Assembly (NCBI RefSeq): GCF_030272615.1
Contig: NC_081407.1
Coordinates: forward strand, 270,601,870-270,665,869
Length of the DNA: 64,000 bases
Direction of reading: 5' to 3'
Origin: Cryptomeria japonica
Lineage: Eukaryota; Streptophyta; Pinopsida; Cupressales; Cupressaceae
Shown: positions 8,799-20,693 of the stretch, piece by piece
Position numbering within the stretch: the stretch's first letter is position 1
Layout of the letters: the number at the start of each line of letters is the position of its first letter
Translations under genes and position numbers: made by a program
The notes under the pieces: model-generated
What the model was told of the DNA's origin: nothing
The model's input: only the letters and a program-made list of their open reading frames with translations
Databases searched by the model: none

Positions 8799-10523
8799 TG
8801 TAATGTCCCCGTTTTTGGAGGCAAAATACTTAATTAATTAAATTAATTAAGTTGTCCCAATTAATGATATTTCTTATGGATAGCTTAATTAATTATTTTA
8901 ATTAAAAAGTATTAAGCTAATTATTTATAAAGTTATCAAATCAATAAAAATTAAAAGGTAATTTTATATTTAATTAATTTAATAAAGTGACTCAAATTAA
9001 TATTATACCATAAAAAGTAACTTAAGTGAAATAATATTATTTCTAGAAGCTTCTTGAAAGGTTGGAGAAAAAGTATAAAAGAAGGTCAAGTTAAGCTTCT
9101 AATCATTGAGGATTTGATATTTGATTTGGAGTTCTTCGTGGTGAAGGAACCGGCTTGGGTTTCTACCATTATTGGTCATTGGGAACAATACCTCTCATTG
9201 ATTCGCATAACTAAGGTTGTGAAAGATCCTCTGAAGGGTTGCATTTGTGAGTGAGGGATACTTCAGTCCTTCATATCTAAAGCTTATTGTATTTGGCATC
9301 AGCATTCATGGAAGTCAGTTTGGGAGAATACTTCAGCTATATGGTCAATTGACATTCATGCTTCAATCTGCACTTTTAAGGAAGAGAGGTGATTTCTTAA
9401 GGAGCTGTTGGAGGGGATTTTTGAGGATAATTCAGTCACATAACAGCTCTGTCATGAGGGTCGACCAGACTTACCAAATCTCAAATTTTTGCTCATAACT
9501 TGTGATTGAAGACTCAAAAATTTGTGGGTATTGGTGCATTGACTTTGCCTTCCTGAGACAGTCATTTCCATCACTTATTTGGCGTTGAGGACTGCTGATA
9601 TTATTTATTATAGCTTCTGCAACTTCTAGGGTTGTGCGGCCAGCTAAGAAGACCACGTTTTTGATCTTAGTGGCCTTGTCTTGCTTCAATTCCTTCTTAT
9701 GGCCAGAGCGCTTCACTAACAAAGCTATGATTATCACTTCCGGTTCTAGGGAAGGGTCTTTAATGCTGCATATCAATTTTTATTAGAGAGCAGATCTGAG
9801 AATAGCGGCGATTTGGATAAGGCACGATTTGGGCTCAAGAAAGACTCCATTTTTAGATATTGCTTGCTTCTTCAAATTGGCATTGGGCGATCATTCAAAC
9901 AGGTTCTCTTATTTTCTTATAGCTGATTATATTGTCAAAGATGTGTTACTGTTAGTGCTACCATAGACAACGATATATGATTGCCTGAGATTTAGGAGTG
10001 TATGCATATATTGGCAAGCTTTAAGCTGATTGATTGTACCTGAAATTTGCATTCAATAAAAGAGGGACAGGTTGCAAGTCATTTGATGCTATGTCTCTAA
10101 TAATAATAGTTTGCATGCCAAGTGTTTGTGAAAATGCCTCTTGGCTGTAGGTGCACATTTGTCAGTGAAATTCATCTATATGCATTTGAGAAGAGCAAAG
10201 AGTCATTAATACTTTGAGTTTATAATTTAGATATCTTAGAAATCATTTACAATTGCATTTCTTTTGTATCGGTGTCAATAACACGCAAAGTTGTGCAAAG
10301 CCTTTTCTATGTCAATAACACGCAAGGTTGTCAGTCTTAAACTCAAACCAACAAGCTAAATGTTGTATGTGAACTGTTTGATATTATACCTTGGGTCATA
10401 AACATCAAGAAAGCAATCAGTTTTTGGTAACAGGAGGTTTAAGGGTTGTAGGACAACTGTTTGACAATATTCCTTGAGCCTATCTTCAACATTTTAAGGC
10501 CATAATCAGCAAGGGATATTACA
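8799..10523 (+). repeat. 3' LTR of PDS5-carrying element (1725 bp)
   Basis: Starts TGTAATGTCC and ends ATATTACA, with the ATTTA target duplication following at 10524. It carries the same TATAAAAG at 9074-9081. It lacks the extra ~100 bp found in the 5' LTR. Confidence 0.92.
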
Positions 10524-10930
10524 ATTTAATACGGTTACTAGTCAATTGACTTCTGTAAAAGTCAACTTTGATGAAGAGGTTAGGGCTCTCTTAATTTTAT
10601 GTTATTTGCCAGGAAGCTGGAATAGCTTGGTTATGGCTGTAAGTAACTCTGTCTTTGGTACAGGCACTTTGAAATTTGATGATGTTGTTGGTGTTATCCT
10701 AAGTGAGGAAATGCGATGGAAAAGCATAGGTGAGACTTCAACATCATCGAGTACTACTTTGAATGTAGAGAGGAGGGGAAGACCAAAGGAAAGAGTCAAA
10801 AGACCAAGAAATCATGAGAAGTCACGAAGGTAGTCAAAGAAAGGATGCTCTCAATCTAGAGGAAGAAAGGATTTCTGGTACTGCGGAAAGCAAGGACATT
10901 TAAAGAAAGATTGTTGTTCTCGGAAAAACA
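10524..10930 (+). pseudogene. gag: Ty1/copia gag, C-terminal part with zinc knuckle
   Basis: After the ATTTA duplication the gag frame resumes with QLTSVKVNFDEEVRALLILC and YLPGSWNSLVMAVSN, the conserved middle of copia Gag. A basic stretch (ERRGRPKERVKRPRNHEKS) leads to a knuckle reading WYCGKQGHLKKDC near 10871-10912. The first of the four zinc ligands is lost, since phenylalanine stands where CxxC would begin. There is a stop at 10831-10833. It belongs to the same element as 345-726. Confidence 0.8.
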
Positions 10931-13900
10931 AACAAGGAGACGGAAATGAAGATTACAATAAGGAAGCCAACGTTGCAAGTAATACTTTACAAGATGGTCT
11001 AATCCCGTGTTTAGATAATGTTAATGATTCTTTGGTAATAGATTCAGGGGCTTCATTTCATGCCACTCCCCATAGAATTTTTTTTCTAGATTATGTTGAA
11101 GGTGATTTTGGACAGGTATACTTGGGTGATGATGAGCCTTGTTTGATTTTTGGAAAAGGCAAGATAAAAATCAAGTTGCAGAATGGAAATGACTGATTGC
11201 TGAAGGAGGTAAGACATGTCCCTAATTTGAGAAGAAATTTAATTTCTGTAGGACAATTGGGCAGTGAAGGCTGCATGGTTACCTTTACAGACAATGTCTG
11301 GAAGGTCACTAAAGGTGCATTAGTAGTAGCTAAAGGTGCAAAGGTAGGCACATTTTATTCATGTACTGGTGATACTTATTCTACTTTAGTTGCTACAGAA
11401 AAAGTTGCTACAGGGACAACTACTATAGATGTAGCAAGGATAGATACAAAACTGTGGCACCATAGACTTGGGCACATGAGTGAGAAAGGGATGAAAATCC
11501 TTCACTCTAAAAATTTGTTGCCAGGATTGAAGTAGATTGATTTAGAGTTTTGTGAAATTTGTGTTTATGGTAAATAAAAAAGAGTCAAATTTCTCAAGGT
11601 TGGGAAAGAGAAGAAGAGTGAGAAGTTAGAGTTTGTGCATTCAGATATATGGGGATCAACTCAGGTATCATTTCTTGGTGGCTCTTGTTATTATGTTATT
11701 TTTATAGATAATGCAACTAGGAAAACACGGTTGTATTTCCTAAAACAAAAATTAGATGTTTTTGAAACCTTTAAGATATGGAAAAGTTTGGTTGAGAATG
11801 AGACATGAAAAAGTTGAAATGTCTCAGATTTGGTAATGGAGGTGAGTATTGCAGCGAAGCATTTGAAGATTACTGTTCTTACAATGGAATCTGTAGGCAA
11901 AAGATGGTTCCAGGAACCCCACAAGAAAATGGTGTGTTTGAGAGAATGAGTAGGACCATCATGGAGCGTGCAAGGAGCATGAGATTGCATGTTGGACTAC
12001 CTTTACATTTCTGGGCAGATGTTGTACATACTGTTGTTTATTTGATAAACAAAGGACCTTCAAATCCTTTGGATGGTGGCATTCCAGAGGAGGCATGGAT
12101 TGGTAAAAAAGGTAAATTATTCTTTTCTATAAACCTTTGGTTGTGAAGCTTTTGTCCATGTTGATAAAGAAAACAGAGCCAAGCTTGATGCTGAATGTCA
12201 AAAATGTACCTTCGTTGGATATGGAATAGATGACTTTGGTTATCGATTATGAGATTTTGAAAATCTAAAAATAATTAGAAGTAGAGATGCTATATTCAAT
12301 GTGGTCATGTATAAAGAACAGATGCAGGAAAAGAAGCATGAACAAGTAAAAAAGGAATGTGGTGTTGGATAAGATTCCTGAAAATAAAATGCAATTGGTA
12401 TTTGATGCTCAACAACAACAAAATATCCCACAAACTCCTGCAAGTGTTAGATGTTCTACGAGGTTAAGTAGACGTCCTGAAAGATTTTCTCCTTTGTATT
12501 CTATTTTATTAACTGATTCTGGTGAACCACAATGATATGAAGTAGCAATGCAGGTGGATGCCTAACAATAGTGGGAGCCAGGCATGGAAGAGAAGATGGA
12601 TTCCTTGATGCAGAATTAGACTTGGGACTTAGTCCCATTACTTGTAGGAAAAAGAGCCTTGCCTAATAAATAGGTTTATAGGATGAAGGAGGAGGATGGA
12701 GGACATAAAAGATATAAGGTCAGACTCGTGGTAAAAGGTTTTGCATAGAAAAAGGGTATAGATTTTGATGAAATATTGTCTCCAGTTGTAAAAATGACTT
12801 CCATTAGAACTGTTCTAAGTCTTATGGCTGCATAAAACTTGCATCTTGAACAACTAGATGTTAAAATAGCTTTTCTCCATGGGGATTTGGAGTAGGAAAT
12901 CTACATGCAACAACCACAGGGATATGAGGTCAAAGGTAAGGAGTTAGTGTGTAGGTTGAAGAAGAGTCTGTATGGCCTAAAGCAAGCACCCTAACAATGG
13001 TATTTGAAATTTGATAGTTTCATGGCTGAACAAGGTTAACACAAATGTCATTCTAATTATTGTGTTTATTTTAAGAGATTGGATAATGGCAGTTATATTA
13101 TCTTGTTACTTTATGTTGATGACATGCTTGTTGCTAGGTCTAACATGCAACATATAAATGAACTTAAACAGAAATTAGCAAAGTCATTTGCTATGAAGGA
13201 TTTGGGTGCAGGTAAGCAAATCCTTGGTATGAGGATTTCACGGGACAGGAAAAATGGAACATTAACTTTGTCCCAAAGTGAGTATTATAAAGGAGGTGTT
13301 GAAAAGATTTAACATGCAAAATGCAAAAGCATTTGGTACACTTTTGGCTAGTCATTTCAAATTGACTAAGGTGTGTCCAAAGACACAGGAAGAGGTAAAT
13401 AAAATGTCTAACATTCCGTATTCATCAGCTGTTGGCAGTCTGATGTATGCGATGGTATGCACACGGCCAAATATTGCACAGATAGTGGGAGTTGTGAGTA
13501 GGTATATGAGCAATTCGGGGATGGAACATTGGAATGTTGTCAAATGGATTCTCAAGTATTTGAGAGGTACTACTACCAAGGCATTATGTTTCAGAGGATC
13601 AAACTCTGCTCTACGAGGATATGTTGACTTTGATTTGGCAAGTGATATTGATACAAGGAGTACTAAAGGGTATGTCTTTATTGTTGGGGGAACTGCAGTT
13701 AGTTGGATTTCTTGACTGCAAAAGGTTGTTGCACTTTTAGCCACTGAAGCTGAGTATGTGGCTGCTACTGAAGCTAGCAAGGAGATGATTTGGTTACAAC
13801 GTTTTCTGGAGGAGTTGGGCAGGATGCAGGAGGATAGCCCATTGTACATTGACAGCCAAAGTGCCATTCATCTTGCAAAGAATTCTGCTCTTCCTTCTAG

Positions 13901-14023
13901 GACAAAACACATTCAACTCAAGTACCACTTCATACGGTCCGTTTTGGAGGATGGGCAAATACAACTTGAAAAGATTCACACAAGAAACAATCTTGCAAAT
14001 ATGTTCACGAAGGCAGTCACATG
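10931..14023 (+). pseudogene. pol: Ty1/copia pol: protease, integrase, reverse transcriptase, RNase H
   Basis: The domains come in copia order. The protease has LVIDSGASFHATP near 11032. GAG-pre-integrase has LWHHRLGHMSEKGMKIL near 11453. The integrase core has HSDIWGS near 11638, then GTPQENGVFERMSRTIMERA near 11915. Reverse transcriptase has SPVVKMTSIRTVLSLMA near 12780 and the catalytic YVDD at 13112-13123. RNase H has ATEAEYVAATEASKE near 13741 and DSQSAIHLAKN near 13851. Integrase before reverse transcriptase identifies Ty1/copia. The frame is broken by many stops (for example near 11533, 11572 and 12139) and by frameshifts. Several catalytic contexts are altered, for example FGNGGEY where copia integrase usually has a DNGGEY-type motif. 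It is dead but well preserved. Confidence 0.92.
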
Positions 14024-14155
14024 AGAGAAGCTGATTTCCTCATCAATTTCTTTTGGCTTTCTTGATTGAAAATCATGGAATTAAGGAACAATCAAGTCCA
14101 GGTGTTTTATTCAATGGGAGCTACAAGTGCAGTAGTGTCGTCCAAGATCAATCTC

Positions 14156-14167
14156 CAAGTGGGAGAT
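14156..14167 (+). promoter_or_regulatory. Polypurine tract of copia element
   Basis: AAGTGGGAGA sits immediately before the TGTTGG start of the 3' LTR, the typical copia configuration. Confidence 0.7.
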
Positions 14168-14543
14168 TGTTGGTTTCTGGCAATTGATCATGCAACAACT
14201 GTACACTCGTAATGTATCTTTGCCGGGAAATTATTTTGGCATTTTTTTGAAAAAAAATAATTGACATTTGAAAAAGCCCTAAAAAGCCAACTTTGTAGGT
14301 TGCCCTAAAATTGCATGTTATAAGTGGCTGGAATGAAAAAGGGCATTATAATGGTGTTGTACTGTTTTATTGGATCATAGGAAAAGATTGGACGACTGTG
14401 TTCTGTGGATGTAGCCCATCTTGGGTGAACCACGTTAAATCTTTGTGTTATTTGTGTTGTGTATGATTCTTCATCTTTTGTGTATTCAAATTTGCATATA
14501 ATTGTTAATTTGTATTTGCTCTGAATTTGCCAAAACCCTAACA
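14168..14543 (+). repeat. 3' LTR of the Ty1/copia element (376 bp)
   Basis: Begins TGTTGGTTTCTGG after the polypurine tract and ends CCAAAACCCTAACA. The final ~50 bases are shared with 242-291. Confidence 0.8.
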
Positions 14544-14544
14544 A

Positions 14545-17316
14545 TGTCTCATGTTTAGAACACAACTGGGCGTTAGGATTGAGGATTGAACTTGAGATGC
14601 TAAAAGTTGCAAAATAGTGCAAATGTTGTCAAAAAGTTGTCAATGTTATTGCAAAAAATGTTGCAAAGTTGTCAAAATGCAAGATGATGTAAGAATTGGA
14701 GAAATATGGGTGCTCTATTACAACACTCTTAGGTTGCACCCTTCAATGTAGTGCATGACCATCATGGATTTTTGACTTTGCTGTCCCTTTCATTGCAAGA
14801 CCTATGAGGAAACCCGACCTTGAACAATGCATGGTATAGGTCAAATTCTGCCCTTGGTAGTTTCAATACATGAACACCTACAAAGTCAGACCTTGCAAGA
14901 GTAATGCATGGGATAAGTGAATTCCTGACTTTGGTTTTAATACATGCATATGGAGGAAGCCCGCCCTTGATGACTAATGCACAAGCTATTGCTATATCCG
15001 ACCTTGTAATGCATAAGATGTGTGAAATGCTGACCTTGAATTAAAGCAAGACTATAGTGAAATCCCGCCCAGCAAAGGAGGATGAACATGTTGGCCATTT
15101 TAAAGAGAAAGGGGAAAGTTAGAATTTTAAAATTCAAAACATTTGCAAAGTTGTCCTCCCCTTAGTTCAAATACAAACGATACAAATTAAGGCTCACCTC
15201 CTTGTGGATGGGTGCAATTCATATAAATGCAAGGATAGAATCATTAATGTTTACTAACAATTAAATAGCAATTGAATCTGATTAGGAGCAGAACAAATTT
15301 GAAAAGCAGAGGTCAAATTGCAAACCTGAAAACATAAGCGGATTTCATCAGCATTCTGCAAGGGTTATTTGAATGGTAAGGGTTTGTGAGAAAGTTTTCA
15401 TATATTTCATGTGTGTCTGATTTAGTGTTTGTTTGTTTTGCTGGTTTGACATAAGGAAAGAAAGAATGTAAATCAGACCTGAGAGAGAAGGCTGCCCCTA
15501 CAGACCTGATTGAAGGGGGTGAATCTATTCATAAAGTTGTGCATGTATACATGCTAGATGTACCCATATTTGTGCAATATGGGGCCTTAAGTGCGCCCAA
15601 AAGGGTGAGTTTGTGCAAGCATATACCCTAAGCGCGTCCTATACAAGTTGTGCAGACTCCATATCGAATCCGCTCTCATACGCCTTTGTGCATGTGCACC
15701 ATCAAAATGCGCCCACCTTTGTGCAATGGAGGGTCTTCAATCCGCTCTCCTTTGTGCATACCACTTCCCCAAACCTGCCTTGCACTATGTTGTGCATGTG
15801 CACCGTCAAAATGTGCCCTACATTCATTGTTTGCAAGCATACACCTTAGATGTGCTCATAAGGTCAGCTTCATGCATTCTTGTGCAAGCACATGTCTCAA
15901 ATGTGCTGACCCCATGTTGTGTATGCACTTATCTGGAACTCGCCATTGCAAGCAAGGGTTGGATTTGTGCCCAAGCAGGAGATGAAGGAAATTTGTTAAC
16001 GTGTGATTTCGCCTTTTATAGGGGAGGAATGATTTTAGGAGGCAAAGTCAGCCAATGTTGATGAGCATTTATGTTATTTTCATGAGATTGGATTCATCTT
16101 GTTACCATTGCAATCTTCTTAATTCTAAGGTGTTTTCCTCTCAAGTTTGATGCATGGAACAAGGGGAAATCTGATCATTATATATCCCCACACACACACA
16201 TACATATATGTATATTTACATATGTGTATGTACATGTATATGTATATGTATCTGTGTATATGTATGTATGTATGTGTATATACATATACATAACGTATAC
16301 ATATACATATATGTATATGTGTGTGTGTATACTAACAATAATATGTTAATTGTTTATCATTCCTGCATATTATTAGGTACCTCTTGCAAACCACAGATAA
16401 ATAATAATGCTACTGCAGGCGATAAATAAAGGTTTCAGGACTGATCTATATGCCTAATTCACTGATGTATCCAAAACTGTTCTGTTCTTTATGAGACTGC
16501 TGCTTATTTCGTTGTTCTCTCCTATTCAATTTTTACCAGTTGCTGTCTACTTTCTGTCTACTCATAGATCTCTTTAAATCTGCTTGTAGGTCTCCTTTAA
16601 GTCTGAATCTTATTCACTTCATCTCACATATATTCTTCTATTGTACATCTGCTCTAAGTCCACTCCCATCCTACCATGTTACCTTTATTGTACCCTCCAA
16701 CTTTCCTTACATAAATACCCTATTGCACCTTTTCATGAAGAGATATGATTCTCCCAAGGGAGTCGGCCTTTTCATGTTTTTATTTTGCTTTTTAAACACT
16801 TCACAAATGATGTGCCATTTCATGGAGAGTCAGCCCATATAATGCCATTTTAATTCAAAGCCAACCCATATGATATTTTATTCTCTTCCGCAGTCAGCCT
16901 TAATAGTACATAATTAAATTTATTTGAATGCTTTTTACATCTTCTCATGGGCTGGCAGCAAGTGAATAATATTGTGGCTGGCCAGAATGATCTTCTTTTA
17001 GTTTACCTTAATGGCTGCTCCATTCATATCAAAATGGTATTTGCTTGATTAAATGTGATCGGTGGTGTTAGTCTTATGCTTACTTCTCAAACATTATCAC
17101 TGCCTTTTTCTTCAACCACTTTTCCTTCTCAAGGCTAGGTCGGCCCTCAACCATTTTTATCTCCTTTGTTTTGTTCTATAAGGGTCAGTCAGCTTTTCTT
17201 TTAACTTATTTTCATCAAACTCCAGGTCGGCCAGATATATGAAAATTGTGATGTCTTAAGACAATTTAACATCAATTATATATATCAGATATGAGGAGAT
17301 ATCAGAGCGGGGACAT
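14545..17316 (+). repeat. LTR-like noncoding block (possible solo LTR)
   Basis: No gene is visible. The block could be read as TGTCTCATG ... GGGGACATGACA, with weakly matching flanks AACAA and TACAA (4 of 5). Inside are degenerate repeats: GACCTTG/GCCCTTG units with AATGCATG at 14760-15060, and TTTGTGCATGTGCACC-type repeats at 15600-15930. I saw no primer-binding site after 17316. Ending exactly where the copia LTR ends would be a coincidence, so the boundaries are tentative. Confidence 0.3.
16190..16335. repeat. CA/TA/TATG microsatellite
   Basis: Simple-sequence run of CACACA, TATG and TATA units. The ORF through it is low-complexity cysteine/tyrosine sequence and not a gene. Confidence 0.9.
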
Positions 17317-18885
17317 GACATACAATTGTCATTGTTTTTTATATTTTATAATTTATAATTTTGAATATATCTATATAATATATAGCCAAACCCATACCCA
17401 AGGGAAAAAACTGTTGTACCATTGTACCCAGTACACATACCCAGGCTCATCCTAGAACCAATATTTTAGGTTTTATTCAGTCATTTAAAAGGAATGGATT
17501 AGGGCCAAAGAAAGCAGATTACCTAGTGTATATTAATAGCTCACTTTGCCTTCTCTCTTGTGTAGAGCTTGGGTACAAGGAAGGTCCAACAAAATAGGAC
17601 CAAATTTCACTTGATGGAGAAGTTGTAGCCTTGGTGGATGAAGTGGTTGAAGCAGATGGCCTTAGTGATTTACCCCTAGTTCTATTGCAAATAGAGGAAC
17701 TTGAGCTTGAGAGTGATTAGTATTTGGAGAGCATCATAACCAAGGACGTAGAAATGGGTGACACAGAAGTGTAGACAGTAGATTTTCTGATTTCTGCTTT
17801 TTCTTTTGCTTTTCTTTTGTATGCTTATCAGCGTATCAGGCTATCAACATTTTTGAATTTCAATATGTAATGTCAATATGTACTATGAATTCTTTAAAGC
17901 TAATGTTAAACCTTATTAGTATTCTTGTTTTGAAAGTTCAATGTCATATTTTCAGTTTTAATGTTAGTAAATTGTTAAATTATTAAATGATATTAAAAAA
18001 ATGGTGTCTCCAAGTACCCTTGACTCTTATTTTTCAAAAATAGATGTATCGGTACCAGTCTTCTGAACCAATACTAGTACTGATCTCCCGACAACCTCGT
18101 TTTCCTCGTACACAGGTCCTCTTTTCAGTATGTGCATATATCACTCTTATTGTATGCCTTACTTTTCTCCATTATTGAAATAAAATACTCACTGGAGGTG
18201 AACACTATTATGAATCCTCCTCTCATGCCAGTATAATAGCAGTTTGAATCACTTTCTTCATTATATAATGTGGGAGATTATCTATATAATCAACTACTGC
18301 CAAAGGTAGGTATGTCACAGATTCCTCCTGTTTGACCTGAAAATCTCTACAGTTCATACTTCCAAATCTTTAGTTGCTTTCTACTGATTTCCTTGATTTT
18401 GCGGCCATTGTTTGGGGTTCTTTGTTTCTTGGGTATACCACTCCAGTATTTGGTCCTTGTTTTCATGATATGTACGCTTTTACTTTTAAATTTTGAATGG
18501 AATTATTAAGTATGAGTAGATTTCATAGCCAAAATCACTACAGACCTGTTTGATATTGAATGAATTCAATGTTTTATACCTGTTAGTTATTAATGACAAG
18601 GATTGTGGAAATCTGATATCATTGATTGAATTCAATGTCTTAAAATCACTGCAGACTTATTATTGACATGGATTGTTGAAATCTGATATCATTAATTGAA
18701 TTCAATGTTTTATACCTGTTAGTTATGCTGATGAATTGTTGCTTTTTCTTTCAGACTTCGTGTTTAGAATTTTGATACAAATAAAGACAAATCGACTGTG
18801 CTGTGTTTGACCTATGTATGTATTTCTTAGAACTGGTTAGCTTTGGCATGCTAAAATATGTATTTGTTTTTGATGACCGGTCCAG
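17317..18885 (+). other. No clear gene; possible hAT-type coding relic near 17575-17775
   Basis: Mostly AT-rich unassigned DNA. A frame near 17610-17730 reads DGEVVALVDEVVEADGLSDL then LVLLQIEELELESD and stops. It follows a good intron acceptor (CTTGTGTAG) and resembles the acidic tails of hAT transposases, but there is too little to be sure. GTACCC/GGTACC words flank it (17420-17450, 18040-18060), as in hAT subterminal regions. The stretch may also be intron of the gene whose exons follow. Confidence 0.25.
18531..18726. repeat. Local tandem duplication
   Basis: AAATCTGATATCATT with TTGAATTCAATGT, and AAAATCACT with CAGAC, each occur two or three times over about 200 bp. This is a recent-looking local duplication in noncoding DNA. 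Confidence 0.7.
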
Positions 18886-19151
18886 GTCAGGAAGGCCATC
18901 AATACAGGAACCATGGACAAATGATGTCATCTGGCATAAAGGTTACCTTCATAAAATCAATTAAAACATATTAATATAGTCCTACTTTAGGGGCATGCAT
19001 GATTGACATTGCTGAAATAGGCCTTGTTCTTATTCCTTCATTTCTACGTTATTGCTTCTTATGAAATTGTTTGCTCACACACATCTTAATGGCAGGAAAC
19101 CTACTGGATCCACAAAGTTTGAGAAATGCACTAGATGGAGTATCTGCAGTG
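18886..19151 (+). CDS. Two exons of a plastid-type NAD(P)-binding Rossmann-fold protein (At1g32220-like)
   Basis: The first exon is 18886-18941 (acceptor GTCCAG before, donor AAAG|GTTACC after), reading SGRPSIQEPWTNDVIWHK. The second is 19096-19151 (acceptor AATGGCAG before, donor GTG|GTAGG after), reading GNLLDPQSLRNALDGVSAV. The split glycine codon joins across the intron in phase. The joined segment matches the part of plant atypical short-chain dehydrogenase-like proteins (At1g32220/At5g15910 type) where W(H)xGD/NLL.P.SL..AL.GV.AVI follows the second strand of the NAD(P)-binding fold. The upstream GxxGxxG exon and the downstream VGGFG exon are not found nearby. They may lie beyond long introns or be missing, so this is either part of a live long-intron gene or a fragment. 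Confidence 0.6.
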
Positions 19152-19602
19152 GTAGGATTTATTGTTTAACAGTTTTTGAATTTGAAAATAAATAAGATTT
19201 TGGATTGATTTTGCAAATGGCTGCTCCTAGGAAACATTTATAAACTATTTTGCAAACATAAATGACCCATTTCGTTTGCTGCATAAGAATATAAAGTTAT
19301 TGTGACATTGTGAATTATATTTTTGGCTTGTTAAATCTTCTGTGAGGTACATGGTCTCCATGCCTTTTCAATCTTGAAACACTCCATATGCCTTAAAATA
19401 AAAAACAAGATGAATACTTGCTGATGATGGAAAGAGGGATGCTTGCTGTAGCCTTTGGCTATTTATGATCATCCAGGCCTAGCAATGGTGACAAGATGAA
19501 TACTCAGCTGATGGACAGTCAGTGAAATGATGGCGCTTTCAAGTTCTCACTAAGAATATTGGGATGGCCAACAATGAAAGTAGCCCTGGTTAATGTGGTA
19601 AT
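19152..19602. other. No gene seen
   Basis: AT-rich sequence after the second exon. No convincing next exon of the Rossmann-fold gene was found. It could be intron. Confidence 0.5.
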
Positions 19603-19734
19603 TGTTGTCATTTTATGATGCCCTTGGTTCATCAGTGAGAACTGATCAGAGATATGTTCTATGGACCAGCGTTGCCTCAATTGATCAAAGAGGAAACAAT
19701 GGAATCATAAAGTATGAAGTGTTGTCTTGTCGGA

Positions 19735-20345
19735 AGTTCCTTTCCCAAGCCTTCTCTTCCTCTCTCTTTCTCGGAACTCCGGAATCCCGAGGTTCCGAAG
19801 TTCCCTTCCTTGGTCTCTTGTTCTCTTGCCCTGGAACTCCGGAACCCCGAAGTTCCCAAGTTGCTAAGTCTTGCCAACTTCGGTGACCCAGGTCTCCAAA
19901 GTTCCTAAGTCTTCTCTTTCTCAACCTCGGAACCCCCAGGTTCCCAAGTTCCTTGTTCCTCAACCCCGAAACTCCGGAACCCCTAGGTTCCCAAGTTCCT
20001 AGTTCTTCAACCCCGGAACTCCGGAACCTCCAGGTTCCCAAGTTCCTAGTCCTTCAACCTCGGAACTCCGGAACCCCCAGGTTCCCAAGTTCCTAGTTCT
20101 TCAACCCCGGAACTCCGGAACCCCTAGGTTCCCAAGTTCCTAGTTCTTCAACCTTGGAACTCTGGAACCCCCAGGTTCCCAAGTTCCTTGTTCTTCTACC
20201 CCGGAACTCCGGAACCCCCAGGTTCCCAAGTTCCTTGTTCTTCAACCTTAGAACTCTAGAACCTCGAAGTTTCTCCAACTACGATGACCCAGGTCTTCGA
20301 AGTTTCCCCAACTACGGTGACCCAGGTCTCCGAAGTTTTCCAAAC
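19735..20345. repeat. 47-bp minisatellite rich in GGAACTCCGGAACC
   Basis: About a dozen tandem units of 47 bp, each with GGAACTCCGGAACCCC, then AGGTTCCCAAGTTCCT and TTCTTCAACC. Inner units are near-identical and outer ones decay. Each contains nested inverted repeats (GGAACC/GGTTCC, GGAACT/AGTTCC). The reading frames through it are proline/arginine repeats and not genes. Confidence 0.9.
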
Positions 20346-20680
20346 GACTTCCGACTTGCAACACTTGCGGATGGCTTGATCGACACTCAAAGCTTTAAAT
20401 GCTTCGACAACTTTGGTGACTTATGCACCTTCTTTTATGGAGCCACAGGGGTGCATTTAATGTTTTTGGCAGGATTTCCATCAAGGGAGGTATGGGGCCA
20501 TGCTTGGTGACTTGTGTCATGACTGCATACTCTGACTTTGGAAGGTCAATCAATCCACCCTTCTCAGAATTGCCTTTTGTGGGTATGGCTAGGTTGCTTG
20601 CATGTACAAGTCAAGTGCATGCACTTCCCTACACTCCCAAACTGACATACAGGGGTCATGATCACTCTTGTAACCATTTT

Positions 20681-20693
20681 TCTATATAAAGGC
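20681..20693 (+). promoter_or_regulatory. TATA box
   Basis: TCTATATAAAGGC, followed 10-40 bases later by CTGTTAAGCCTCATTG. The nearly identical TATATAAAGGCTGTTAA occurs at 63290-63306 in another LTR. Confidence 0.5.

Larger units (their letters stand above)
727..10523 (+). mobile_element. Non-autonomous LTR retrotransposon carrying a PDS5 fragment
   Basis: The element begins TGTAATGTCC and ends GGGATATTACA. It is flanked by the 5-bp duplication ATTTA at 722-726 and 10524-10528. Long LTRs lie at 727-2551 and 8799-10523, a primer-binding site at 2552 and a polypurine tract just before 8799. Removing the nested copy A (2782-6945) leaves only about 2.1 kb of internal sequence. I saw no protease, reverse transcriptase, RNase H or integrase motif there. 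Mobilisation must have used proteins from a relative. The GCTTGGGGACAAACAA stretch before the polypurine tract resembles the 3' ends of plant Ty3/gypsy elements (inference). It is inserted in copia gag in the same orientation. Confidence 0.92.

Noticed and set aside
10524-14023. Endogenous pararetrovirus or virus-derived reverse transcriptase
   Set aside because: Integrase lies upstream of reverse transcriptase and RNase H, with a YVDD motif and LTRs. This is Ty1/copia, and no movement or coat protein motif is present anywhere in the window.
15613-16061. Three overlapping ORFs up to 137 codons
   Set aside because: They overlap in all three frames through degenerate TGTGCA-rich repeats, with no homology.
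19602-20510. ORFs on both strands of the GGAACC minisatellite
   Set aside because: Repeat-driven open frames of low complexity.
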